Source: DASVDE01 sp036381235
Lineage (GTDB): Bacteria; Actinomycetota; Thermoleophilia; Solirubrobacterales; 70-9
Direction: 5' to 3'
DNA length: 23,572 nucleotides
NCBI GenBank assembly: GCA_036381235.1
Contig: DASVDE010000011.1
Location: 1-23,572 of the forward strand
Part shown: in pieces, positions 14,373 through 22,553 of the stretch
Layout: every line of letters begins with the position of its first letter
How positions within the stretch are numbered: the stretch's first letter is position 1
Position numbers and translations under genes: made by a program
Notes under the pieces: model-generated
What the model saw: the letters and a program-made list of their open reading frames with translations, nothing else
What the model was told of the DNA's origin: nothing
The model's database searches: none

Positions 14373-15530
14373 TCACGTGGTGTACTCGGCGTTGATCCGA
14401 ACGTACTCGTAGCCCAGGTCAGAGAAGAAGACGTGGGCGGCGCCCTCGCCGCGGCCCAGCCTCACCGATAGCTCCGCCTCCGGCTCCTCGCCGGCGAACT
14501 CCTCGGCATCGATCTCCTCGAGCCCCAGCTCGGCCAGCTCTTCGCCCGCCAGCGCCATGCCGGCTGCCTGCGCGATCCGGCCCCAGTTCGGGTCTTTTCC
14601 GAAGAGCGCAGTCTTGACCAGAGGAGAGTTGGCGATGGCCCGAGCGGCGCGCTCCGCCTCTTCGACGCTCGCCGCCTCGAGCACGCGGGCGCAGCCGACC
14701 CGCGTCGCGCCCTCACCGTCGGCGACGATCAGCAGCGCCAGCTGCAACAGCACCGCGTCCAGCAGACCCTCCGGAAGCGCCTGGCCCGACTCGCCGCTCG
14801 CCTGCAGGAGAACCATGTCGTTGGTGCTCATCTGCCCGTCGACGGTGATCCGCTCGAAGGAGCCGTCGACGGCTGTGCGCAGGGCGGCGTCGGCGCCCTC
14901 GACCACAGCGTCGGTCTGCACGAAGCAGAGCATCGTCGCGAAGCCGGGCTCGATCATCCCCGCCCCCTTCGCCTGCGCGGAGAGGGTGACGCCATCGCAG
15001 CGCACTGTGCAGCGCTTCGGGAAGGCATCCGTGGTCATGATCGCCGTCGCGAACTCCTCGCCGCCATCGGGGCGCACCACGGACGCGGCCCGCCTGGTGC
15101 CGTCGAGGACCTTGTCCATAGGCAACGCCTCGCCGATTTTCCCCGTCGCCGCGATCGCGACCAGGGACGGGTCCAGATTCAGCGCCTCGGCGGCCGCGGC
15201 CTGGATCGAGACAGCGTCGCGCATCCCCTGCTCGCCGGTGGCCGCGTTGGCGTTGCCCGACTTGACCGCGGCGGCCCTGATCCGGCTGAAATCGCAGCTT
15301 TGCCGGCAGAGCCGCACCGGCGCGGCGGCGGCGGCGTTGCGGGTCAGCAGCAGCGCCGAATCGCAGCGCTCCGAGGTGGCGACGACGACGGCCGCGTCGG
15401 TATTGCCGCTGGGCTTCAAGCCGCAGGCGACCGCGCCGGCGGCAAACCCCGGCGCCAGCTGCGCGGGGTCCAGCTCCTCTACCCCCTCGGGGGGCGCCAC
15501 CCAGCGCGAGTTGAAGAACGAGCTGCTCAC
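14373..15530 (-). CDS. argJ: Bifunctional glutamate N-acetyltransferase / amino-acid acetyltransferase (ornithine acetyltransferase)
   Basis: The product is 385 aa from GTG 15530, overlapping argC by four bases (GTGA). Signature segments are VKSGNANAATGEQGMRDA, VAIAATGKIGEALPMDKV, the autocleavage region AKGAGMIEPGFATMLCFVQTDA (precursor cut at the A-T bond, exposing the catalytic Thr), KTALFGKDPNWGRI and the C-terminal SDLGYEYVRINAEYTT. ArgJ moves acetyl from acetylornithine back to glutamate, and in bifunctional forms also uses acetyl-CoA. There is no argA here, which agrees with the cyclic pathway. Length is normal for an unprocessed precursor (alpha plus beta). All residues I can check are conserved. 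Confidence 0.95.
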   Translation of the reverse strand: MSSSFFNSRWVAPPEGVEELDPAQLAPGFAAGAVACGLKPSGNTDAAVVVATSERCDSALLLTRNAAAAAPVRLCRQSCDFSRIRAAAVKSGNANAATGEQGMRDAVSIQAAAAEALNLDPSLVAIAATGKIGEALPMDKVLDGTRRAASVVRPDGGEEFATAIMTTDAFPKRCTVRCDGVTLSAQAKGAGMIEPGFATMLCFVQTDAVVEGADAALRTAVDGSFERITVDGQMSTNDMVLLQASGESGQALPEGLLDAVLLQLALLIVADGEGATRVGCARVLEAASVEEAERAARAIANSPLVKTALFGKDPNWGRIAQAAGMALAGEELAELGLEEIDAEEFAGEEPEAELSVRLGRGEGAAHVFFSDLGYEYVRINAEYTT

Positions 15531-16558
15531 GTCAGCCCCTCACCCTCATCCAGCCCCAGCATCAGGTTGAGGTTCTGGACAGCCTGGCCGGACGCGCCCT
15601 TCCAGAGGTTGTCGATCGCGGAGAAGGCGAGCACCCTCCCCCGCTCCTCGACGGTGACGTAGACGTGGCACTCGTTGGTGTCGCGCACGTCGCGAAGGCC
15701 GGGTGGGCCCTCGACCGCGTGGACGAACAGCTCCTCTGCGTAGCGGTCCGCATAGAGAGCCTGGACCTCGTCCTTTGAGATCGGCTCGGTCAGCTGTACG
15801 TAACAACTCGTGAGCTCGCCCTGGTCCAGGGGCAGCAGATGCGGGACGAAGGTGACCGTGGCGGCACTTCCAAGCGCCGCCAGCTCCTGCTCGATCTCCG
15901 GCCGGTGACGGTGCCCCTCGGTCTTGTAGGCGAAGGCGTTCTCGTCCATCGTCACGTAGTGCATCGCGTCCCCCCCACCCCGGCCGGCGCCGGAGACTCC
16001 CTGCTTTGCGTCGATCACGGCGTCTGCGATCAGGCCCTTCTCGGCCAGCGGCGCCAGGGCGAGGACGCTCGCGGTCGGGTAGCAGCCCGGAGTGGCGACC
16101 AGCTCTGCCCCGCGCAGCTCGTCCCGGTATAGCTCGGTGAGTCCGTAGACGGCGCCCTCGAGCAGCTCCGGGGCACCGTGCTCGCCGTACCAGCGCTCGT
16201 ATGTGGGCAGATCGCGCAATCTGAAGTCGGCGGAGAGGTCGACGACGAGCGCCCCGAGGCCGCGCAGCGCGGCGACCGTCGGCGCCGAGGCGCCGTGCGG
16301 GTAGGCGACGATCGCGGCGTCGACTCCCTCAACCTCGTCGAGGTCCAGCTCGGTCAGTTCCAGCGGCACCCGGTAGCGCGGGTAGAGCCGGTCGAGCCGG
16401 GTGCCCGCGTCGCTGCGCGAGGTGACCGCGACCAGCTCCAGCCTGGGATGGCGCCAGACGAGCTGGGCGGCGAGGGCGCCGGTGAACCCGGAGGCGCCGG
16501 CGACCAGCACCTTCGCAGCGGGCTCGCCCTCGAGCGGTTGCTTGCCTACCTCAGGCAC
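15527..16558 (-). CDS. argC: N-acetyl-gamma-glutamyl-phosphate reductase
   Basis: The product is 343 aa from GTG 16558, eight bases inside the pheT 3' end; a GGGGGGA ribosome-binding site at 16565-16571, six bases upstream, fixes this start. The longer open frame to 16747 is a shadow of pheT. The NADP loop is VLVAGASGFTGALAAQL (18-34). The catalytic cysteine is C159 in VATPGCYPTASVLAL, and SADFRLRD, KQGVSGAGRGG and VPHLLPLDQGELTSCYV follow. It reduces N-acetylglutamyl-5-phosphate to the semialdehyde, the step between ArgB and ArgD. It links the phe and arg genes into one overlapping chain. Confidence 0.95.
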   Translation of the reverse strand: MPEVGKQPLEGEPAAKVLVAGASGFTGALAAQLVWRHPRLELVAVTSRSDAGTRLDRLYPRYRVPLELTELDLDEVEGVDAAIVAYPHGASAPTVAALRGLGALVVDLSADFRLRDLPTYERWYGEHGAPELLEGAVYGLTELYRDELRGAELVATPGCYPTASVLALAPLAEKGLIADAVIDAKQGVSGAGRGGGDAMHYVTMDENAFAYKTEGHRHRPEIEQELAALGSAATVTFVPHLLPLDQGELTSCYVQLTEPISKDEVQALYADRYAEELFVHAVEGPPGLRDVRDTNECHVYVTVEERGRVLAFSAIDNLWKGASGQAVQNLNLMLGLDEGEGLT

Positions 16559-19007
16559 GAAGCGTCCCCCCGATCTTCTCCAGCTCCGACTCGATCGAGG
16601 CCCGCAGCCCGGCGACCTCCTCGTCGGTGAGGGTGCGGTCGGCAGCGCGGAACTCGAGCCGCAGCGCCAGGCTCTTGCTTCCCTCTCCCAGCTGCTCGCC
16701 TTCGTAGAGGTCGAAGATCCGGGCCTCGCGGAGCAGCTCGCCGCCACCGGCCCGCACGGCGGCGCTCACCGCGGCGGCGGAAACCTCAGCAGGCACGACA
16801 ACGGCCAGGTCCTGGTAAACGGCCGGGAAGGTGGTCACATCCTCATAGCCCTCCTCGCCGGCCGTCGCGGCGCCGACGAGGGCCCCAAGCTCGACCTCGA
16901 AGGCAACCGCGGACTCGAGATCCCAGCTGCGGCAGGTCAGCGGATGGACCTCGCCGATCCAGCCGGCAGCGACGCCGTCGATGAGCGCCCGGGCCGAGCG
17001 CCCAGGGTGAAGGAAGGGCTCGGGGGTCTGATCGAAGGCCAGGGAGACGCCGAGCTGTCCCGCCAGGGCCTCCAGCACACCCTTAAGCGCATAGAAATCG
17101 GCCTCCTGCGCATCGCCCTTCCAGGACCCGGAGGCCAGCGGCCCGGCAGCGAGGGCACCGAGGCGATGCGGCTCTGCCACAGGGGCCTCTCGCTCGCCTG
17201 GAAAACGACCGGACAGAGGCCCGGCGCCGGCGCCGTCGGCGCGCAGGTAGGCGCGGCCCGACTCGAACAGGGCGATGCTTTCCACGCCGCGGGCGAGATT
17301 GCCCTGCGCGACGTCGAGCAGTGAGCCGAGAAGGGTCGTCCGCATCGCGGATTGATCCTCGGAGAGTGGGTTGGAGATGAGGACGGCGTCGGCGCGCGGG
17401 TCCTCGCCGGGAATCCGCAACCGCCCGGCCTCGCCGGGATCGGTGAAGCTCCAGCCGACGACCTCGTCGAAGCCGAGGTCCCGCATCGCGTCCTCGGCGC
17501 GCCTGCGCAGCCGCTGTTCCCGCGTCAGCCCTCCGACCTGGCCGGCGCCGGCCGGCAGGGTGGCCGGCAGGTGCTCGTCCAGCCCGTGGATCCGGGCGAC
17601 CTCCTCGATCAGGTCCACCTCACGGGTGACGTCGAAGTGGCGATCGGCGGGAACGGTGACGTCGAGGTCGTCGCCGTCAACCTCGACGCCGAAGCCGAGC
17701 CGCTCCAGGTAGGAAGCCTGGTCGCCCTGTTCGATCCTCATTCCGAGCAGGCTCTCGACCCGGGCTCCGCGCAGCGCGATCGTCGGCGGAGCCGGGACCT
17801 CAGCGGCGACGTCGATCGTTCCGGGAACCAGCTTCGCCCCGCACAACTCGACCATCAAGCGCGAGGCGATCCGCTGTGCCCGCATGCACAGCTCCGGATG
17901 AAGCTGCTTCTCGAAGCGCGACGACGCTTCCGAGCGCAGTCCGAGCAGCCGAGAGGTGCGCAGGATGTTGGTGCCATTCCAGTTGGCGACCTCGAGCAGG
18001 ACCCGGGTCGTCTCGACCGAGACCTCGCTGACCTGGCCGCCCATGATCCCGGCGATCCCCGAGGGGCCGTCGCGGTCGCAGACCAGCACCGTCTCCGCGT
18101 CGAGGACGCGCTCGAGGCCGTCGAGCGTCGTCATCTTCTCCCCTTCGCTCGCGGCGCGGACCGTCAGGGCGCCTTCGGGCACGCGGTCGAGGTCGAAGGC
18201 GTGCAGCGGCTGGGCGGTCAGCAGCATCACGTAGTTGGTGATGTCGACGACGTTGTTGATCGGGCGCTGGCCGGCCGCGGTCAACCGCGCCTGAAGCCAG
18301 GCCGGCGAGGGACCGATCGTCACGTCGGTGAAGACGCGGGCGGTGAAGCGCGGGCACAGCTGGGGAACCTCGACCGCGACCGAGGCGTAATCGCCAACCT
18401 CGCCATCGCCTTCGGCGACGGCGTCCTGCTCCCAGGGCGAGGCGGCAAGTGGCGCGGCTGAGATCGCGTGCACCTCGCGCGCCACGCCGTAGACACCGAA
18501 GCAGTCGACCCGGTTCGGGGTCACCTCCAGCTCCAGCACCGGCTCGGCCAGGGGCAGGACCTCGGCCAGCGGAGTGCCCGGCGATGCGCCGTCGTCAAGC
18601 ACCATGATTCCCTCGGAGTCGTCGGCGATCTCCAGCTCCGCGGCGGAGAGGATCATCCCGTGGGACTCCACACCTCGGAGCTTCGCCTTACCGAGCCGCT
18701 GCCCGCCTGGCATCGTCGCCCCTGGCAGCGCAACCGGAACCACCTGACCGGCGGCGACGTTCGGCGCGCCGCAGACGATCGTTCGCTCGCCGTCACCGGT
18801 GTCGACCGTGCATATCCGCAAGCGATCGGCGTCGGGGTGCGCCTCGGCCGCCAACACCTTGCCGACCACGAAGCCCTCGGCGGAGGGCGGCCCGGCAACC
18901 GTCACCCGCTCGACCTCGGTGCCGGTCATCGCCAGCCGCTCGGCCAGCTCCCCCGGGCCGATGCCCGGGTCGCAGTACTCCCGAAGCCATGAGTACGGAA
19001 CCCTCAT
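16551..19007 (-). CDS. pheT: Phenylalanyl-tRNA synthetase beta subunit
   Basis: The product is 818 aa from ATG 19007, overlapping the pheS stop (ATGA), with GGAG eight bases upstream. Domains in order: B1 and a tRNA-binding EMAP-like fold (VVGKVLAAEAHPDADRLRICTVD, residues ~46-68; VCGAPNVAAGQVVPVALPGA); a B3/B4 editing domain around 210-400 (RPINNVVDITNYVMLLTAQPLHAFD); B5 (TIALRGARVESLLGMRI...); a catalytic-like core; and a C-terminal ferredoxin-like anticodon-binding domain (FPAVYQDLAVVVPAEVSAAAV ... FRAADRTLTDEEV). It forms the alpha2-beta2 enzyme with PheS, binds tRNA-Phe and clears misacylated Tyr. Length and domain order are normal for bacteria. The 3' end overlaps argC. Confidence 0.97.
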   Translation of the reverse strand: MRVPYSWLREYCDPGIGPGELAERLAMTGTEVERVTVAGPPSAEGFVVGKVLAAEAHPDADRLRICTVDTGDGERTIVCGAPNVAAGQVVPVALPGATMPGGQRLGKAKLRGVESHGMILSAAELEIADDSEGIMVLDDGASPGTPLAEVLPLAEPVLELEVTPNRVDCFGVYGVAREVHAISAAPLAASPWEQDAVAEGDGEVGDYASVAVEVPQLCPRFTARVFTDVTIGPSPAWLQARLTAAGQRPINNVVDITNYVMLLTAQPLHAFDLDRVPEGALTVRAASEGEKMTTLDGLERVLDAETVLVCDRDGPSGIAGIMGGQVSEVSVETTRVLLEVANWNGTNILRTSRLLGLRSEASSRFEKQLHPELCMRAQRIASRLMVELCGAKLVPGTIDVAAEVPAPPTIALRGARVESLLGMRIEQGDQASYLERLGFGVEVDGDDLDVTVPADRHFDVTREVDLIEEVARIHGLDEHLPATLPAGAGQVGGLTREQRLRRRAEDAMRDLGFDEVVGWSFTDPGEAGRLRIPGEDPRADAVLISNPLSEDQSAMRTTLLGSLLDVAQGNLARGVESIALFESGRAYLRADGAGAGPLSGRFPGEREAPVAEPHRLGALAAGPLASGSWKGDAQEADFYALKGVLEALAGQLGVSLAFDQTPEPFLHPGRSARALIDGVAAGWIGEVHPLTCRSWDLESAVAFEVELGALVGAATAGEEGYEDVTTFPAVYQDLAVVVPAEVSAAAVSAAVRAGGGELLREARIFDLYEGEQLGEGSKSLALRLEFRAADRTLTDEEVAGLRASIESELEKIGGTLRA

Positions 19008-20062
19008 GAGAACTGCTCCAGAACCCGCACGTCGTTGTCGAAGAAGCGCCGCAGGTCGGGCACGCCGTGACGCAGCATCGCGATCCGCTCGACCCCCATG
19101 CCGAAGGCGAAGCCCTGCACGCGCTCGGCGTCATAGCCCGTGGACTCGACGAACCCGAGCACGTTGGGATCGACCATGCCGGCGCCGCCGACCTCGATCC
19201 AGCCCTGCCCCTTGCAGAGGTTGCAGCGCTCCCCGCCGGCCAGCTCGCCGCTCCCCTCGCACTGAAAGCAGGAGACGTCGAACTCGACGCTGGGCTCGGT
19301 GAAGGGGAAGAAATGGGGCCGCATCCGCGCCTCGCGGCCCTCGCCGAAGATCGCCCGCAGCACCTCCTGAAGCGTTCCCTGCAAATCGGCGAGCGTGATC
19401 CCCTCTCCCACGGCCAACCCTTCCACCTGGTGAAACATCGGGCTGTGCGTCGCGTCGGAATCCCGCCGATAGACCTTGCCGGGAGCGATCATGAAGATCG
19501 GCGGCGGCTGGGCTTCCATCGCGCGGATCTGCACCGGGGAGGTGTGGGTCCGCAGCAGCATGTCCGGATGGGACTGGATATAGAAGGTGTCCTGAAGCAT
19601 CCGCGCCGGATGGCCGGGCGGATGGTTGAGGGCCGTGAAGTTGTAGTAGTCGTGCTCGATCTCCGGGCCTTCCATCACCCGGTACCCGAGGCCGACCATC
19701 ACGTCCTCGATCAGCCGTGTGGTGCGGGTGATCAGGTGGATGTGGCCAACCGGGCGCACGGGAGCCCCCGGCAGGGTGACGTCGATCCGGTCCTCCGCCA
19801 GCCGCGCTTCCAGCTCGGCCGAGTCGAGAGCCCCGGCGCGCGCCTCCAGCAGCGTCTCCAGCTCCTTGCGCGCCTTGTTGGCCCCCGCCCCAACCGGCCC
19901 ACGCTCCTCTTCGGAGAGCTCGGAGATCCCGCGCAGGATGCCGGTCAGCTCGGATTTGCGGCCCAGGTAGCGGACCCGCAGCTCCTCCAGCTCCGCGGTG
20001 CCGTTCGCGGAGCCGATCGCCGCCACGGCTTCGCTCCTGATTTCCTCGATCCGCTCAAGCAT
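19004..20062 (-). CDS. pheS: Phenylalanyl-tRNA synthetase alpha subunit
   Basis: The product is 352 aa from ATG 20062, eight bases inside the upstream methylase 3' end. An N-terminal coiled coil (ELRVRYLGRKSELTGILRGI...) precedes the class II catalytic core: motif 2 at PIFMIAPGKVYRRDSDATHSPMFHQVEGLAV, and motif 3 at GFAFGMGVERIAMLRHGVPDLRRFFDND. An insertion with CFQCEGSG...CNLCKGQGWIEVGGAGMV carries two C-x2-C pairs, a pattern known from many actinobacterial and Gram-positive PheS proteins and probably metal-binding. The enzyme activates phenylalanine and charges tRNA-Phe together with PheT. It ends in LEQFS, coupled to pheT. Confidence 0.97.
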   Translation of the reverse strand: MLERIEEIRSEAVAAIGSANGTAELEELRVRYLGRKSELTGILRGISELSEEERGPVGAGANKARKELETLLEARAGALDSAELEARLAEDRIDVTLPGAPVRPVGHIHLITRTTRLIEDVMVGLGYRVMEGPEIEHDYYNFTALNHPPGHPARMLQDTFYIQSHPDMLLRTHTSPVQIRAMEAQPPPIFMIAPGKVYRRDSDATHSPMFHQVEGLAVGEGITLADLQGTLQEVLRAIFGEGREARMRPHFFPFTEPSVEFDVSCFQCEGSGELAGGERCNLCKGQGWIEVGGAGMVDPNVLGFVESTGYDAERVQGFAFGMGVERIAMLRHGVPDLRRFFDNDVRVLEQFS

Positions 20063-20774
20063 CCGACTCGGCCTCCGGCCTGGCGAGCGACGATATCCGC
20101 TCGCCGACGATGGCCGCTGCGGCGGCGACGTTGAGCGACTCGGCGCCGCCTGCCCGCAAGGGGATCGTCACCTTGACGTCGCACTGCTCGAGCACCTCGC
20201 CCGGCAGCCCTTCGCGCTCGGCGCCGAAGCAGAGCGTGGCGGCCGCGTCGAGCCGATCGAGGCCGGCGCCGCCGTGGGCAACCAGGGCCGCGCGGGGCTC
20301 CGGGGTCGCCTCAACCTCACCCCGAGCCAGCGGCTGGCCGAAGATCGAGCCCATGCTCGCCCGCGCCGCCTTGAATGAGTGTGGGTCGGCGCAACCGGGC
20401 CCGAGCACCACCGTCCCCCCCACCAGAGCGTGCGCGGTGCGAATGATCGCGCCGACGTTTCCGGGGTCGGCGACGCCATGTAGATAGAGGCAGGGCGATC
20501 CGCCGGGATCCACCCAGCGCTGCGGCCAGACGGCGATCGCCCTGGTCCCGGACCCGAGATTCGAGACCTCCGCCAGCAGTTGCGGCTCGACCTCCTCGCC
20601 GCCCAAGCCGCTGCCGGCGGCGGTCAGCAGCAGGCGTGGCTCCGCCCCGGCGGCAAGGCCGGCCTCGATCAGGTCCTCGCCCTCGGTGACGAACAGCCCC
20701 TCGCGCTCGCGATGCTTGCGGTCGCGCAGCTTGCGGACCAGTTTCAGCTTCTCGTTGTGGGGGCTGGCGATCAT
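20055..20774 (-). CDS. TrmH/SpoU-family RNA 2'-O-methyltransferase (TsnR-like)
   Basis: The product is 239 aa from ATG 20774; the frame opens earlier but only across the upstream terminator. An N-terminal substrate-binding domain (NEKLKLVRKLRDRKHREREGLFVTEGEDLIEAGL) precedes the SPOUT knot with its three motifs: LYLHGVADPGNVGAIIRTA, TLCFGAEREGLPGEVL and VTIPLRAGGAESLNVAAAAAI. It would transfer methyl from SAM to a ribose 2'-OH of rRNA. The exact nucleotide is not assignable; relatives at this locus in actinobacteria are annotated tsnR. The start lies 41 bases below the rplT terminator, and the 3' end overlaps pheS by eight bases, so it probably heads the pheST-arg transcript or is reached by readthrough. 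Confidence 0.9.
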   Translation of the reverse strand: MIASPHNEKLKLVRKLRDRKHREREGLFVTEGEDLIEAGLAAGAEPRLLLTAAGSGLGGEEVEPQLLAEVSNLGSGTRAIAVWPQRWVDPGGSPCLYLHGVADPGNVGAIIRTAHALVGGTVVLGPGCADPHSFKAARASMGSIFGQPLARGEVEATPEPRAALVAHGGAGLDRLDAAATLCFGAEREGLPGEVLEQCDVKVTIPLRAGGAESLNVAAAAAIVGERISSLARPEAESDA

Positions 20775-20814
20775 CCGTGTTGTCTTCTTTTCTGGCGTTT
20801 CTTCTCCTGGAACG

Positions 20815-20841
20815 AAAAAGCGGGCCGTAAAGACGGCCCGC
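20815..20841 (-). terminator. Intrinsic terminator after rplT
   Basis: Read on the minus strand, a perfect 9-base-pair stem (GCGGGCCGT / ACGGCCCGC) closes a four-base CTTT loop at 20820-20841 and is followed at once by TTTTT (20815-20819). It begins about 28 bases past the rplT stop. This is the textbook rho-independent form and should end most rpmI-rplT transcripts before the methylase gene. Confidence 0.88.
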
Positions 20842-20868
20842 CCGGGAAAGTGGAGTCTGTGGCTGCGG

Positions 20869-21228
20869 CTAGACGGCCGCACCCTCCCGGGCTAGCTCGA
20901 CGAATCGGCGGAAGGCATCGCGGTCGTTGACCGCGATGTCGGCAAGCATCTTGCGATTGACCTCGACCCCGGCCTTGCCGAGCCCGTGGATCAGCTCCGA
21001 ATAGCTCATCCCCTCGAGCCGCGCAGCGGCGTTGATCCGGGTGATCCACAACCGGCGGAACTCCCGCTTGCGGTTGCGCCGGTCGCGGTAGGCGTACATG
21101 CCCGACCGCTGCACCTGCTCTTTGGCGAAGCGGTAGGAGGAGTTCTTGCGGCCGAAGTAGCCTTTCGCCTCCTTCAGCACCTTGCGCCGCTTCTTGCGAG
21201 CGTGGACTGAGCGCTTTACCCGGCTCAC
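20869..21228 (-). CDS. rplT: 50S ribosomal protein L20
   Basis: The product is 119 aa from GTG 21228, overlapping the rpmI stop (GTGA), with GGGGGCGG upstream inside rpmI. It is full length for L20: the basic N-terminal arm SRVKRSVHARKKRRKVLKEAKGY, then YRFAKEQVQRSGMYAYRDRRNRKREFRRLWITRINAA and SYSELIHGLGKAGVEVNRKMLADIAV. L20 binds 23S rRNA early in large-subunit assembly and in several bacteria represses its own operon by binding leader RNA. Here that leader cannot lie in infC mRNA, because infC is separated from rpmI by wecB on the other strand. Confidence 0.97.
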   Translation of the reverse strand: MSRVKRSVHARKKRRKVLKEAKGYFGRKNSSYRFAKEQVQRSGMYAYRDRRNRKREFRRLWITRINAAARLEGMSYSELIHGLGKAGVEVNRKMLADIAVNDRDAFRRFVELAREGAAV

Positions 21229-21425
21229 TTGCCGCCCCCAAGCAGGGTCCGAATCCGTTTCGTGTCCGAGGGAGCGATCTCCACCGGCCGCGCCATCCGC
21301 CGCTTCCGCTTCGGCGACTTTTTCTCGAGGATGTGGCTCGAGAAGGCGCGCCTGCCGCGCAGCTTGCCCTTCGCGGTCTTGCGAAACCGCTTCTTGGCAC
21401 CGGAGTGGGTCTTCATCTTCGGCAT
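21225..21425 (-). CDS. rpmI: 50S ribosomal protein L35
   Basis: The product is 66 aa from ATG 21425. The sequence begins MPKMKTHSGAKKRFRKTAKG and continues GKLRGRRAFSSHILEKKSPKRKRRM, the normal L35 pattern and length; the end is LLGGGK. It is a small basic protein of the large subunit. It is part of a much longer open frame reaching into wecB antisense, which is a shadow. Only GCGTCCC precedes the ATG, so no Shine-Dalgarno is visible and a very short or absent 5' leader is possible. It overlaps rplT by four bases. Confidence 0.96.
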   Translation of the reverse strand: MPKMKTHSGAKKRFRKTAKGKLRGRRAFSSHILEKKSPKRKRRMARPVEIAPSDTKRIRTLLGGGK

Positions 21426-21482
21426 CGGGACGCGTATTGAATCAGACGGGACGCCGGGCCACGCAGGTACGCTCCCCGCCGC
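21426..21482. promoter_or_regulatory. 57-base divergent promoter region between rpmI-rplT and wecB
   Basis: Two transcripts must start here in opposite directions unless one promoter lies inside a neighbouring gene. On the minus strand, gattCAATACg lies about eight bases before the rpmI ATG. On the plus strand, gTACGCT lies nine bases before the wecB ATG. Neither has a good -35, and neither gene has a Shine-Dalgarno in the space left. If these are -10 elements, both mRNAs would be leaderless or nearly so. Confidence 0.35.
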
Positions 21483-22553
21483 ATGCGGATCGTCTACGTG
21501 GTCGGGACCCGGCCGAACTTCGTCAAGACCGCGCCGGTGATAGCCGCGATGCGCTCGCGGCTTCCGGACGGGCGCCACGCGATCGTCCACACCGGCCAGC
21601 ACTACGACCGCCTGATGTCGGACGTCTTCCTCGAGGAGCTCGGCGTGCCTGCCCCAGACCACCTGCTCGAGGTCGGCTCCGGCAGCCACGCGCGACAGAC
21701 GGCACTGGTGATGGAGCGGCTGGAGCCGGTTTTGGAGGACGAGCGGCCCGACCTGGTGATCGTGCCGGGCGACGTCAACTCGACCCTCGCCGCGGTCCTC
21801 ACAGCCGTCAAGATGGGGATCCCGGTCGGCCACGTCGAGTCGGGCCTGCGCAGCTTCGACCGCACGATGCCCGAGGAGATCAACCGGATCGTCGCCGACG
21901 AGTTCTCCGAGCACCTCTTCCTGCACAGCGACGAGGCGATCGCCAACCTGCGCGCCGAGGGAATCGCCGAGGAGCGGATGCACTTCGTCGGCAACACGAT
22001 GATCGACACGCTGGTCGCCCTCGAGGGCCGCTTCCGCTCCGCCGGCGCCGCCGCCCGCCTCGGGCTCGATCCCGGCGCCTACGCCCTGGTCACGCTGCAC
22101 CGGCCGGCCCTCGTCGACGGCCCGCTGCTGGCCGAGACGATGGAACAGCTGGTCGGCCTGGCCCAACAGATGCCGGTCGTCTTCCCGGTCCACCCCCGGA
22201 CCCGCAAGATGATGGAGGACGCCCGGCCCGAGCACCCGGGGCTGCTGCTCTGCGAGCCGCTCGGCTACCTCGACTTCCTCTCCCTGCTCGCCGACTCCGG
22301 CTCGGTCCTCACCGACTCCGGGGGGATCCAGGAGGAGACGACCTACCTGGGCATTCCCTGCTTCACCCTGCGCGACAACACCGAGCGCCCGGTGACGATC
22401 CGCGCCGGCACCAACACCCTTCTCGGGCTCGACCCGTCCGCGATCGCCGGCATCCCCGCCGCCCTCGCTGACCGCCCCGCGCCTCCCGACCCTCCTCCAC
22501 TCTGGGACGGCCACGCGGCGGAGCGCATCGCCGACGTCCTCGTTGGCGCTTAG
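21483..22553 (+). CDS. wecB: UDP-N-acetylglucosamine 2-epimerase (non-hydrolysing)
   Basis: The product is 356 aa from ATG 21483. It has the epimerase series: VGTRPNFVKTAPVI (5-20), VHTGQHYDRLMSD, VPGDVNSTLA (~95-105), HVESGLRSFDRTMPEEINRIVAD with the catalytic acidic residues, VGNTMIDTL, VTLHRPALVDG with the catalytic-region His, and LTDSGGIQEETTYLGIPCFTLRDNTERPVT. It interconverts UDP-GlcNAc and UDP-ManNAc in the cytoplasm. ManNAc or ManNAcA from it feeds wall teichoic, teichuronic or capsular polymers, which fits the glycan genes elsewhere in the window. It is unusual in lying between infC and rpmI on the opposite strand. Its stop overlaps the infC stop by four bases. GC is high (22021-22080 is about 83% by hand count), so there is no sign of recent foreign origin. 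Confidence 0.94.
   Translation: MRIVYVVGTRPNFVKTAPVIAAMRSRLPDGRHAIVHTGQHYDRLMSDVFLEELGVPAPDHLLEVGSGSHARQTALVMERLEPVLEDERPDLVIVPGDVNSTLAAVLTAVKMGIPVGHVESGLRSFDRTMPEEINRIVADEFSEHLFLHSDEAIANLRAEGIAEERMHFVGNTMIDTLVALEGRFRSAGAAARLGLDPGAYALVTLHRPALVDGPLLAETMEQLVGLAQQMPVVFPVHPRTRKMMEDARPEHPGLLLCEPLGYLDFLSLLADSGSVLTDSGGIQEETTYLGIPCFTLRDNTERPVTIRAGTNTLLGLDPSAIAGIPAALADRPAPPDPPPLWDGHAAERIADVLVGA

Noticed and set aside
16559..16747. Longer ArgC start
   Set aside because: The extra residues are Ser/Arg-rich pheT shadow, and a clear GGGGGGA site sets the start at 16558.
20775..20882. Longer start for the rRNA methylase
   Set aside because: The extension would be translated through the intrinsic terminator and has no ATG/GTG start with a ribosome site. 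ATG 20774 gives the normal family N-terminus.
21426..22514. 429-aa minus-strand frame containing L35 at its end
   Set aside because: Everything before the L35 Met is antisense to wecB. L35 has its normal 66-aa form from 21425.
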